Assembly: GCF_005930355.1 (NCBI RefSeq)
Contig: NZ_VDBO01000003.1
Coordinates: forward strand, 372,001-436,000
DNA length: 64,000 nt
Source: Paenibacillus sinopodophylli
Lineage (GTDB): Bacteria > Bacillota > Bacilli > Paenibacillales > Paenibacillaceae
Direction of reading: 5' to 3'
In this document: in pieces, positions 43,377 through 54,841 of the stretch
Layout of the letters: every line of letters begins with the position of its first letter
Position numbering within the stretch: the first letter of the stretch is position 1
The notes under the pieces: generated by a model
The model's database searches: none
What the model saw: the letters and a program-made list of their open reading frames with translations, nothing else
Told to the model about the DNA's origin: nothing
Program-made: the position numbers and the translations under genes

Positions 43377-46300
43377 TTAATAAAGAACATTCCAAAGTCG
43401 TAATAGAACGACTGCCGCCTCAGCTCTAGTGGTCAAACCTGTCGGCGCGAAATGATTATTTTCCCGTCCTTTTATAAGGCCGTTTTCATAAGCATTTGCA
43501 ACATAATCTCGTGCCCAAGCTGGAATGGAGGCATCATCTGCAAAAGAAGCGCTTTTCGCATTCTCGGCCTCCCATTTCATTGCTCTGGACACCATTGCAG
43601 CCATCTCTGATCGATTGACCGTTTTCTGCGGCTGTAATGTTCCATCCGAGTAACCCTCAATAATTCCCGCAGCTACTGCTGTCTGCATCTCCAGCTGTGC
43701 CCACTCTGGAATGCTGTCCTTGTCACTGAATGGCATGGCAATAGCTTCGCTGCTTATTGGAATCTGAAGAGTACGAAGCAGCATAACCGCGAACTCCGTC
43801 CTTGTCACGTAGCCATTCGGCACAAAAGTGAAGGCATTTGTTCCCTTGACGATTCCAAAGCCTACCGCTTCGCAAATAGTCGCTTTTGCCCAGTGATTCG
43901 TAGTATCCGTGAATGTACAAGACGATGTGCTCACATCATCAGCAATGCGATTAACTGTGAGCTTATATGTCTTAACCGTTCCATCCTCTGCCTGAACTGT
44001 TATCGTGAATACATTAGCTCCCATTGCCAAAGGAAGGGTCTTGGTCTCTCCGATGCGTTCCCCTAACAGCTTAACAACGGCATTGGAATGAGGAGGTGAT
44101 AATTTCAATTCAATCTGCTCTGCGTCTGTCTGTACAGTATAATCCGTTTTCTCAGGTGTAAATGCAGGCAATAACTCTAATTGCGTGCCCAATGTATATA
44201 GGTCTAATTTGGATAGGTTGGCATTGCTCGAAAGCGTTACTGTTGACGGTATTGACGGTGTCGGTGTTGATGTTGGCGGTGTTGACGGGACTGCCGCTGC
44301 ACCCACTGTAACCGTAGAAGCTTGATCGACTACCTCCACGCCATTAAGGTAAACCGTTATGCTATAGTTTTTAGCAGACTGGGTTCCATTGTTCGGAAGA
44401 GTAATAATGGCTGTCGCACTTGTGCTGCTGCTGACCGCTGCAATTGCAGCTTCAACTCCATTCACATATACCTGTAGTGTCTGTCCCGTTAGATTGACCC
44501 CAGTTACAGTAGCCGTTATATCGCCTCCGGTACTCGGCAAGCTAATTGGGCTCGCTGCAATACTTGAAACTTTAGGAATAACTACGATAAAGGCAGCCTT
44601 CGCTTCATCCAGCGTTGTGCCATACTTATTAGCTACCTCGTCCCCAGAAACATGAACCTCGTATTCGCCATTCCTGAGCGTATCGTTAAACGTCAACGTA
44701 AATGCGAATGAAGACTCGTCATAGACTTTCGTATAGTCGGAGAATGTATGGCCATCCTTCGTTATGCTGATTAAATCCAGCGCATTGGCAGAAGTGAGCT
44801 CCGCTCCTCCAGCAACCCAATATACGGACTCGCTGACTGTAACGGAGACACTAGCAGGCGGTACAACGAATAGCTGATTATGTGTAAAGTTACCGAATGT
44901 AACTACTGACTTCGTCGTATCGAAAAGTGTGCTGAATGTATTGGATGCTGTATTCGCATTGCCTGCCGCATCCGTTGCAGCTCCTGCTTCAACGAATACC
45001 GTAACATTCTGACCACTTGTCGTCGGACTAATGGTCGCTGTGTAGGTCGATTCGCTTACAGAAATTAAGTTGGATGCAGTTCCGTTCACGACCCCAAGAT
45101 CATCCACAGTAAATCCATTAACACCCTCGTTGAAGGTGATTGTTACCGGGAATGAGGCGTTCACCGCACTGCCTGCTGAGCTGGATATGGCTGCTGTCGG
45201 TGCAGTGTTATCCAGTAGAAAGGCGCCTGAAACAGCAGCAACCGCATTACCTACGTTGTCCATTGCTCGAATATGCAAGTACCAGTTGCCGTTGCCGGTT
45301 GTCTGGCTTATCGTATCCTCGTCATTGAAAGGCATCCATCCACTGGATGGAGCCACAGTGCTTTGGCTCCATACATATGCCAAGGAATCAGCATTGACGC
45401 CGCTTTGTGTATCATTAAGCAGTACCTTACTTGACGCTGTTTTCGCCGCTGTTAATTGTCCATTCGTACCAAACGCTACTTCCGGGGACGTTGCATCAAT
45501 TTCAAGCGTGATCGTGTAGGTTTGACTTGCCTTAAGATAGGGCTCGACGCGAATAGGAATAACCGTATTCGTGGTTGCTCCCGCTATGTTAATGGTCTTC
45601 GAGCTGCCGCTGGCCAGCAGCTCATTGTTTACATATAAATCTGCTTCTGATGTACTTGCAAGCGTTGGTGTTACATCTACGCTGGACAGTGATTGTCCAT
45701 CATAGTAATACGTGTAGGAGGTGTCGGAGGCTTGGAAGGTCTCTGAGAAATCACCTTCTTGCAAAGCTAGACCGCTTAAATTGGCATTACCTGGCGCGAC
45801 CTCTGGATGATAATTGTCTCCTCCCCACCCGACGACCGTACCATCCGATTTCAGTGCTAGTGAAAAGGAAAACCCCGCAGCGATTGAGACAACCCCACTT
45901 AGTCCATTAGGGACAGTGGTTTTACCAGAAGTATTCGATCCCCATGCCACGACCGTACCGTCTGATTTTAGCGCGAGTGAATGATTAGCTCCTGCAGCTA
46001 TTGATACCACGCCGCTTAGTCCAGCAGGAGCAGAAATCTCACCATCAGTGTTTCTTCCCCACCCCACAACGGTGCCATCTGATTTCAGCGCGAGCGAATG
46101 ATATTCTCCCCCAGCAATGGACACCACGTCAGTAAGCCCAACCGGTACGGTACTTTGACCACGAAGATTACTCCCCCATGCCACAACGGTGCCATCCGAT
46201 TTTATCGCGAGTGAATGATTAGCTCCTGCAGCTATTGATACCACGTTAGTAAGTCCAGCCGGTACAGAACTTTGACCCAAATTGTTTTGACCCCATGCCA

Positions 46301-47606
46301 CAACGGTGCCATCCGATTTCAGCGCAAGTGAATGAACTGATCCTCCAGCAATCGACACCACGTTAGTAAGTCCACTCGGTACGGAACTTTGACCATAAAC
46401 GTCATTCCCCCAACCGATGACGGTGCCATCCGATTTCAGTGCGAATGACTGGTGAGACGCAGCGGCAATCGACACCACGTCAGTAAGTCCCCCAGGAACG
46501 ATTGTCTGACCAAAAACGTTATTTCCCCATGCCACAACGGTGCCATCCGATTTCAGTGCAAGTGCATGGTGAAACCCAGCGGCAATGCTGTTGCCTTTAA
46601 TAGGCAATGCAGCACTCGTCGGTATGGTCGTTTGACCATAATTGTTGGCCCCCCAGGCAACAACAGTACCGTCTGTTTTCAAGGCGAGCGTATGGTTCCA
46701 GCCTACAGCGATTGAAGCCACATTAGTCAATCCCGCGGGTACGTCACTCTGACCATTAGCGTTGCCTCCCCAAGCGACAACGGTACCATCCGTCTTCAAC
46801 GCAAATGAAGTGTTCCCTCCTGCTGCGATTGATGACACGCCGCCGCCCATAAGTTCGGCTGGTATTGTTGATTGACCATTAACATTGGTGCTGCCCCATG
46901 ACTCTACCGTTCCATCCGCTCTCAGTGCAAGTATATGATTGATGCCCGCAGTAATGGCTACCACGTTATTTAATCCATGAGGGGCGTTCATTAGTAAACT
47001 GCCTCCCCATACGACAACAGTGCCATTCGATTTCAATGCGACTGAGAACTCTCTACCGGCAGCAATTGCAGTTACACCTGTCAGTGCTTCAGCAGGTACA
47101 GTCGACTGACTAACGTCATTTACCCCCCATGCAACGACAGCACCATCTGACTTTAGCGCCAGTGAGCTGCTTCTCCCTGCTGCAATGGCTATGACTCCGC
47201 CCTCTGCCAAATCATCTGGTATTGTCGTTGCACCTCCTTCGTTATTCCCCCATGCAACTACAGTGCCATCCGATTTCAGTGCAAGCGAATGCTCGATTCC
47301 AGCAGCAATTGAGATGACATCAGTCAAATGGTCCGGAATACTCACTTGACCTGAATTATTACGACCCCAGCCCACTACGGTGCCATTGGGTTTTAAGAGA
47401 AGCGAATGGTTGGCTCCAGCAGCAATTTGTGTTCCCTCCACACTTCGAATTCCCACTTGCGATGCATAAGCGATTTGCGATCCGTAGGGAACCATTAAGC
47501 TAAACAGCAGTACAAAAGCCAATAAAAGGTGAACAGATTTGCGTGAATGTATGAATAACAATGTATACGTCTCTCCCTCGTGTGAAAAATGGAGGAAATT
47601 CACCAT
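43377..47606 (-). CDS. Giant exported RCC1-repeat surface protein with Ig/cadherin-like domains and three SLH repeats
   Basis: 1409 residues. The signal core is LLLAFVLLFSLMVPYGSQIAYA. Fourteen RCC1-type repeats follow (about 60-600; unit like 'GWNHTLALKTDGTVVAWG'), enough for two seven-bladed propellers. Then come cadherin-like beta-sandwich domains (about 605-700 and 1130-1225), Big-like domains (about 720-1110), a Pro/Thr linker (about 1105-1120) and three SLH repeats to the C-terminus. ATG 47606 has AAGGAAG upstream. TTG 47561 (LFIHSRKSVHLLL) also has a GAGGGAG site and would give a more usual signal peptide. The gene lies downstream of the galactanase gene but has its own terminator boundary. 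It is probably a wall-anchored binding or enzymatic scaffold; the ligand is unknown. Confidence 0.88.
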   Translation of the reverse strand: MVNFLHFSHEGETYTLLFIHSRKSVHLLLAFVLLFSLMVPYGSQIAYASQVGIRSVEGTQIAAGANHSLLLKPNGTVVGWGRNNSGQVSIPDHLTDVISIAAGIEHSLALKSDGTVVAWGNNEGGATTIPDDLAEGGVIAIAAGRSSSLALKSDGAVVAWGVNDVSQSTVPAEALTGVTAIAAGREFSVALKSNGTVVVWGGSLLMNAPHGLNNVVAITAGINHILALRADGTVESWGSTNVNGQSTIPAELMGGGVSSIAAGGNTSFALKTDGTVVAWGGNANGQSDVPAGLTNVASIAVGWNHTLALKTDGTVVAWGANNYGQTTIPTSAALPIKGNSIAAGFHHALALKSDGTVVAWGNNVFGQTIVPGGLTDVVSIAAASHQSFALKSDGTVIGWGNDVYGQSSVPSGLTNVVSIAGGSVHSLALKSDGTVVAWGQNNLGQSSVPAGLTNVVSIAAGANHSLAIKSDGTVVAWGSNLRGQSTVPVGLTDVVSIAGGEYHSLALKSDGTVVGWGRNTDGEISAPAGLSGVVSIAAGANHSLALKSDGTVVAWGSNTSGKTTVPNGLSGVVSIAAGFSFSLALKSDGTVVGWGGDNYHPEVAPGNANLSGLALQEGDFSETFQASDTSYTYYYDGQSLSSVDVTPTLASTSEADLYVNNELLASGSSKTINIAGATTNTVIPIRVEPYLKASQTYTITLEIDATSPEVAFGTNGQLTAAKTASSKVLLNDTQSGVNADSLAYVWSQSTVAPSSGWMPFNDEDTISQTTGNGNWYLHIRAMDNVGNAVAAVSGAFLLDNTAPTAAISSSAGSAVNASFPVTITFNEGVNGFTVDDLGVVNGTASNLISVSESTYTATISPTTSGQNVTVFVEAGAATDAAGNANTASNTFSTLFDTTKSVVTFGNFTHNQLFVVPPASVSVTVSESVYWVAGGAELTSANALDLISITKDGHTFSDYTKVYDESSFAFTLTFNDTLRNGEYEVHVSGDEVANKYGTTLDEAKAAFIVVIPKVSSIAASPISLPSTGGDITATVTGVNLTGQTLQVYVNGVEAAIAAVSSSTSATAIITLPNNGTQSAKNYSITVYLNGVEVVDQASTVTVGAAAVPSTPPTSTPTPSIPSTVTLSSNANLSKLDLYTLGTQLELLPAFTPEKTDYTVQTDAEQIELKLSPPHSNAVVKLLGERIGETKTLPLAMGANVFTITVQAEDGTVKTYKLTVNRIADDVSTSSCTFTDTTNHWAKATICEAVGFGIVKGTNAFTFVPNGYVTRTEFAVMLLRTLQIPISSEAIAMPFSDKDSIPEWAQLEMQTAVAAGIIEGYSDGTLQPQKTVNRSEMAAMVSRAMKWEAENAKSASFADDASIPAWARDYVANAYENGLIKGRENNHFAPTGLTTRAEAAVVLLRLWNVLY
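45800..47430 (-). repeat. 117-bp tandem repeats encoding RCC1 units
   Basis: Within the gene at 43377, the phrase encoding KSDGTVV recurs at an exact 117-bp (39-residue) step. For example, the matching plus-strand motif starts at 46075, 46192 and 46309. The 3' half of the array (about 45.8-46.6 kb) is more uniform than the 5' half, pointing to recent amplification or homogenisation. Confidence 0.75.
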
Positions 47607-47673
47607 AAGAGGTTAACTTCCTTTTTTCACTGTAACACAGCGCTCTGAAAGACTAATGAAAGAATCATGCATC

Positions 47674-47718
47674 AAAAAAACACGGTAGAGCCGCTTACTC
47701 AGACTCTACCGTGTTTTT
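47674..47718. terminator. Terminator of the galactanase gene
   Basis: AACACGGTAGAG pairs CTCTACCGTGTT. It has an A-run on the left and a T-run on the right, so it can act on both strands. Confidence 0.92.
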
Positions 47719-47732
47719 ATTGGGTAATCCTA

Positions 47733-51092
<3,360 letters not shown>

Positions 51093-51144
51093 CTAATCAC
51101 CTTTCTTCTCTAAACTTTCGATGCAAATGATTGCCGTAGCTTTC

Positions 51145-51159
51145 ATATAACGCTTACAT
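51145..51159 (-). promoter_or_regulatory. cre-like (CcpA) site upstream of the galactanase gene
   Basis: On the minus strand ATGTAAGCGTTATAT matches the catabolite-response consensus WTGNAANCGNWNNCW at all but one fixed position. It lies about 55 bp before the start codon. The rest of the 309-bp gap to 51398 shows no gene I would support. Confidence 0.5.
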
Positions 51160-51398
51160 CTCAATATACCAACAGTTACTTTAATACGTAACGTATACAA
51201 ATCTAATATTTTGTATGTTTACGCAAGCATTTTTACGTTTATAGGCTAGCTTTGCGTACATTCTCTCACAATCCGCAGAAAATCTCGTTTTTTTGATCGA
51301 TGAAGCATCAAAATCCTGAACGCTTTGCATGACAAAAAGAGCGATCTGCTCAACCGCACGAATCTCTCCCAAGTCCCTCTAATCGCAACATCTTCTTC

Positions 51399-51734
51399 TT
51401 ACCGCCTCTCCTGCTCCCCAAACACTTCTTTCACAATCTGAAGTGCCGAAGCCGCGCGCGGCCATCCGCTATAGAAGGCTAGATGCGTAATAACTTCCAC
51501 AAGCTCAGCTTCCTCTACCCCGTTCTCCACAGCCAGTCGCAGATGGTAGGAAAGCTGTTCGGTCATGCCTCCTGCCACAATCGCAGCAACCGTAATCATA
51601 CTGCGGTCCCGGAGCGATAATGGCTCCCTTCTCCAGAGATCCCCGAATAATACGTCTTCTGAATAGCTGACGAATGCCGGAGCAATGTCTCCGAACGACT
51701 CCCGTGCACTGGACATGATTTTTCGGTGCGCCAT
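51399..51734 (-). CDS. Carboxymuconolactone decarboxylase (CMD/AhpD-like) family protein
   Basis: 111 residues with the CMD-domain pattern: VLFGDLWRREPLSLRDRSMITVAAIVA (about 28-54), QLSYHLRLAVENGVEEAELVEVITHLAFYSGWPRA (about 60-94). The AhpD CxxC pair is absent, so it is more like gamma-carboxymuconolactone decarboxylase or related small oxidoreductases. GGAGG is 6 bp before ATG 51734, and the tautomerase stop is 1 bp upstream, so the two are coupled. Together with a divergent LysR gene, this looks like a small degradative or detoxifying operon. Confidence 0.88.
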   Translation of the reverse strand: MAHRKIMSSARESFGDIAPAFVSYSEDVLFGDLWRREPLSLRDRSMITVAAIVAGGMTEQLSYHLRLAVENGVEEAELVEVITHLAFYSGWPRAASALQIVKEVFGEQERR

Positions 51735-51735
51735 A

Positions 51736-52140
51736 TCACACCTCCCCGATCGGTCGTTGCACCATTTGAGCTAAACCGTTGCCGAACGACCAATCCTCAA
51801 ACTCCGTATCGACCAGTACAATGAACACATCTTCTTTCCTCATAAGAAGCGTCTTTGATAATTGTTCAGCCAAAGCCTCGTAAAAGCTTGTTTTCTGTCT
51901 TGTCGTTCTACCTGACTTGAGCGTTATTTGAATAAATAGCAGTGCGTCACTTCGTTCAATGTTCAAATAATGTTTGCTGTAAAAGTACTGTCCTGCTTTA
52001 TGAGCATGGAACACCTGAAACAGATCGTCTTCCGGCACATTGAAATGCTGCACTAATGCGCTCATAATGGAACGGCTAATGGCTTCCAGCTGTCGGTCTT
52101 CATATACATGCTCCAAGTAGCTAACTCTAACAAATGGCAT
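51736..52140 (-). CDS. Tautomerase-family protein (4-oxalocrotonate tautomerase-like)
   Basis: 134 residues. It starts Met-Pro (MPFVRVSYLEH), exposing the catalytic Pro-1 after Met removal, with the beta-alpha-beta fold repeated twice (second half from FIQITLKSGRTTRQK). This is the double-unit tautomerase_2-like form. Such enzymes isomerise keto/enol acids, often in aromatic breakdown. It is coupled to the CMD-family gene downstream and divergent from a LysR regulator. Confidence 0.85.
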   Translation of the reverse strand: MPFVRVSYLEHVYEDRQLEAISRSIMSALVQHFNVPEDDLFQVFHAHKAGQYFYSKHYLNIERSDALLFIQITLKSGRTTRQKTSFYEALAEQLSKTLLMRKEDVFIVLVDTEFEDWSFGNGLAQMVQRPIGEV

Positions 52141-52248
52141 CGGTCACGCTCCTTCATTAAGATAGCTTTATTGTACTCAACCATTCATCATTTATATAAT
52201 TGAATAATATGATATTCTTGATTCATTATATCGATCGAGGTGACCTGA
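52141..52248. promoter_or_regulatory. Divergent control region between tautomerase operon and LysR gene
   Basis: A short AT-rich region holds AATATGATATT (52205-52215), a perfect palindrome, and the interrupted pair ATAT-N9-ATAT around 52194-52210. Both are the kind of dyad LysR regulators bind (T-N11-A). Divergent spacing of 108 bp is typical for a LysR regulator controlling its neighbour. Confidence 0.45.
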
Positions 52249-53142
52249 ATGGACTTAAGAGAATTGATGGCTTTCCAAACGATCCTGCAAGAGGGAACCT
52301 TCTCACGAGCAGCCGAGAAATTAAATTACGCGCAGTCGACCATAACGAATCAAATCCAACGATTAGAGAAACAAATCGGCGTACAGCTATTTAAACGGGG
52401 ATGGGATGCAGAGCTAACGAGCGCCGGACGAGTGTTTGCAGCCGAGATCGACAAGCTTATTCGTCATTGGAATGATGTAACTGAAATCACGAAGGCGCTG
52501 CAGCAAGATGAGATTGGCAGCCTGCGTATCGGAGGGATAGAACCCATGATGGAACATGCTCTTCCGAACGCCTTGCGAGCCTTTCAAAAACGCAAGCCAA
52601 GAATGGTCTGCCAGATTACCATGGGAAACACGGACTACTTATCACACGCCATTCTCCAAGACGAGCTCGATTTTGCCATTTGTGGTGAGCCTTCTGACGC
52701 ATCTGCTTTTTATTTCGAGCCTCTTTATGCAGAAAAAATCGTTTTTGTCGTAGATCGACATCATCCGTTATGTGAAAAGAACGATATTTCCTTCCGAAAT
52801 ATTCTTGACTATCCCATCATTGTCGGAGGGCATACTTGCCTGTATTATGTACATGTGGCAAAGCAGCTATCCCGTTATGAAGCAGTTCCTCCACGTCTAA
52901 ACACAGTAAGCCAAATCTCTGCCATTCCCCATTTCACCAAACAAACGCTCGCCGTTGGCATCGTGCTGGAATCGACCGCTCTGATCCCCGAAATCATGAG
53001 AATTGATGTCGAACTACAACAACCTTTCATTCCTGTGGGACTCCTTCAGGCTCGCGGCATGCAGTATCCCGCTGCATCCGCTAAGAGGCTTCTTATGGAG
53101 TTTATGAGAGAAGAGATTTTGTCCCGATATAAAGCCCAGTAA
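52249..53142 (+). CDS. LysR-family transcriptional regulator
   Basis: 297 residues: an N-terminal winged helix (ELMAFQTILQEGTFSRAAEKLNYAQSTITNQIQRLEKQIGVQLFKR, about 5-51), a linker helix and a periplasmic-binding-like effector domain (from about 90; LRIGGIEPMM). AGGTGA lies about 7 bp before ATG 52249. It is divergent from the tautomerase/CMD operon, which it probably regulates in response to the operon's substrate. Confidence 0.93.
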   Translation: MDLRELMAFQTILQEGTFSRAAEKLNYAQSTITNQIQRLEKQIGVQLFKRGWDAELTSAGRVFAAEIDKLIRHWNDVTEITKALQQDEIGSLRIGGIEPMMEHALPNALRAFQKRKPRMVCQITMGNTDYLSHAILQDELDFAICGEPSDASAFYFEPLYAEKIVFVVDRHHPLCEKNDISFRNILDYPIIVGGHTCLYYVHVAKQLSRYEAVPPRLNTVSQISAIPHFTKQTLAVGIVLESTALIPEIMRIDVELQQPFIPVGLLQARGMQYPAASAKRLLMEFMREEILSRYKAQ

Positions 53143-53148
53143 ATACAG

Positions 53149-53180
53149 AAAAGAACATTCCCAAGGGGAATGTTCTTTGG
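53149..53180. terminator. Bidirectional terminator between LysR and anti-sigma-like genes
   Basis: AAAGAACATTCCC pairs GGGAATGTTCTTT around a short loop, between convergent stop codons. Confidence 0.85.
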
Positions 53181-53217
53181 ATCAGCAGTGAACAGCACCG
53201 CTTCATGCTTATTAATA

Positions 53218-54060
53218 TTATTGAGCCGGAGCCATATTGTTGTAAATGTTAGTTGCCGTTACTTTACCCGAGCTTACGTCCTCTGTCGTAAATCCGGACA
53301 CGAAGTTGCCGACTTTGAATTCTTTTTGCAGCAGCTCTTCAGAAGGCGCAGCAGCAGTTGGTCCACCGATACCAAGCTCCGTATCTGGCGTTACCGTTAC
53401 CCACAAATCGCCAACCTTGAAGCTGTTGCCGTCTGCACTCACTTCAGAGATCACACCATCAATATTAACTGCCGCTTTACCTTTAGCAGGCGGGTTTGCA
53501 GCCTCGTCATTCTGTGGTGCAATGTTGTTGTAGATCGCATCCGCAGTCACTTCTCCGGTGCTGACATCCCCCGAAGTGAAGCCTGATACGATATTGCCAA
53601 CTTTGAATTCTTTCTGTAACAACTCTTCAGAAGGCTCCGCAGCTGTCGGGCCATCGATGCCGAGTTTCGTATCTGCTGTTACTTTCACCCACAAATCACC
53701 AACCTTGAAGCTTTTGCCGTCTGCACTCACTTCAGAGATCACCCCATCAATATTAACTGCCACTTTACCCGAAGTCGGAGCCTGAACGATACCCGCCGTA
53801 GGCTGTGGTGTACCAGTCGGGGCATTCTGATTCATTGTAAGGATACTGAATGATAATACCGCACATGCTGCAATACCTACTGTCCAACCAGTTAACTTCT
53901 TTTTATTTGCTTTTTCCATTTTAAACCGCTCCTTATGATTTATATTAGTTGTTTGTGTTGTTTTTTCTATATCTGACATCATCTTCTGATAGGTTGCTTC
54001 TTTGAAATCATCACTTGTTTTCACACGGGACATTGCGGATTTATAAACAGATTTCTTCAT
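53218..54060 (-). CDS. Anti-sigma-like membrane protein with a duplicated extracytoplasmic domain
   Basis: About 280 residues. A cytoplasmic N-terminus (1-55) and one membrane span (GWTVGIAACAVLSFSILTM, about 58-77) are followed by two near-identical DUF5666-like beta modules (about 95-175 and 190-275; VNIDGVISEVSADG, KVGDLWV, EELLQKEFKVGN). The start at 54060 has GGAGG 8 bp upstream, inside the sigma gene (overlap about 20 bp). The pairing with an ECF sigma gene points to anti-sigma function, but no zf-HC2 motif is present, so that role is inferred. Confidence 0.75.
   Translation of the reverse strand: MKKSVYKSAMSRVKTSDDFKEATYQKMMSDIEKTTQTTNINHKERFKMEKANKKKLTGWTVGIAACAVLSFSILTMNQNAPTGTPQPTAGIVQAPTSGKVAVNIDGVISEVSADGKSFKVGDLWVKVTADTKLGIDGPTAAEPSEELLQKEFKVGNIVSGFTSGDVSTGEVTADAIYNNIAPQNDEAANPPAKGKAAVNIDGVISEVSADGNSFKVGDLWVTVTPDTELGIGGPTAAAPSEELLQKEFKVGNFVSGFTTEDVSSGKVTATNIYNNMAPAQ
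53239..53780 (-). repeat. Two near-identical DNA copies encoding the extracytoplasmic modules
   Basis: The segments at about 53240-53480 and 53550-53770 are very similar at DNA level. Both encode the same run from VNIDGVISEVSADG to the V-(T/A)-A-x-x-I-Y-N-N end, which indicates a recent in-gene duplication. Confidence 0.75.
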
Positions 54061-54538
54061 CCTCAAGGCCTCCCATCTTCTCTTTTAAAAGTAATCGTCC
54101 TCTGGCCAGCCATGTTCCTACCGTTGCGGGCTTGGACTGCAGAATAGCTGCAATTTCCTGGATCGAATATCCCTCGTAATAGTGCAGATGTATCGGAATT
54201 CGATATTTCTTGTCCAATGCCAATACGGCCTGTAGAACATCACTTTCTTCCTTTGGAAGGTAGCTCAAATCTTCGGGAACAGGGTTCCTGCTTTTGAACC
54301 ATCCGGTTTTCAGCATGTTTTTACTTTTGTTGATTGTTGTCCGAATTAACCATGCTTTTTCATGTTCACCGTTCTCAAATACAGGGCGCTTCTGCAAATA
54401 GGTGAGAAATACTTCCTGTGCTACCTCTTCTGCATCAGCTATATTTTTCAAATACGCGAAGGCAATTTTGATCATGCTTTGTGAGTATAGATCCAAGGCC
54501 TGCCGCACAGATTCATTGAGCTCTAATGAATTGTACAC
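54041..54538 (-). CDS. ECF RNA polymerase sigma factor (second)
   Basis: About 165 residues: region 2 (QALDLYSQSMIKIAFAYLKNIADAEEVAQEVFLTYLQK), the HEKAWLIRTTINKSKNM segment, and region 4 (LALDKKYRIPIHLHYYEGYSIQEIAAILQSKPATVGTWLARGRLLLKEKM). GTG 54538 is preferred since a GGGGG site lies 7 bp upstream; GTG 54556 would abut it. Its 3' end overlaps the anti-sigma-like gene. No clear ECF promoter is seen upstream in the gap 54539-54783. Confidence 0.9.
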   Translation of the reverse strand: MYNSLELNESVRQALDLYSQSMIKIAFAYLKNIADAEEVAQEVFLTYLQKRPVFENGEHEKAWLIRTTINKSKNMLKTGWFKSRNPVPEDLSYLPKEESDVLQAVLALDKKYRIPIHLHYYEGYSIQEIAAILQSKPATVGTWLARGRLLLKEKMGGLEDEEICL

Positions 54539-54783
54539 CTCAGCACCCCCTTTCACTATGAATACAACTGAGAACCCTCATATTTTTCATTGCTCCTCAT
54601 ATTTTTTTAGCTTATGGCTAATTTTAATGAAATAAACGTTCGGCACTAAGAATAGAGCTCGGCCATTGTCCTGATGTGACCATATAGCTCCTGCACAGCT
54701 ATAGACGTAAAAAAGCGACAAATTACTGCAATTGTAACCGTACGGATTTTCAATAATGGCATATTGTACGATAAGTGAAAACA

Positions 54784-54819
54784 TAAAAAAGGATCACCCC
54801 AGAAATGGAGTGATCCTTT
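54784..54819 (-). terminator. Terminator of the Fn3-SLH operon
   Basis: AAAGGATCAC pairs GTGATCCTTT, followed on the minus strand by a T-run. Confidence 0.9.
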
Positions 54820-54841
54820 ATGAACGATTAACCTCAAGCTT

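Noticed and set aside
45800-47430. CRISPR-like or mobile repeat array
   Set aside because: The regular 117-bp repeats are in frame and encode RCC1 units.
51181-51372. Short minus-strand frame of 63 codons upstream of the galactanase gene
   Set aside because: It has no convincing ribosome binding site, no recognisable motif, and lies in a likely regulatory gap.
54585-54740. ECF promoter for the second sigma operon
   Set aside because: An isolated CGTCTA occurs on the minus strand, but no AAC-type -35 at 16-17 bp could be found.
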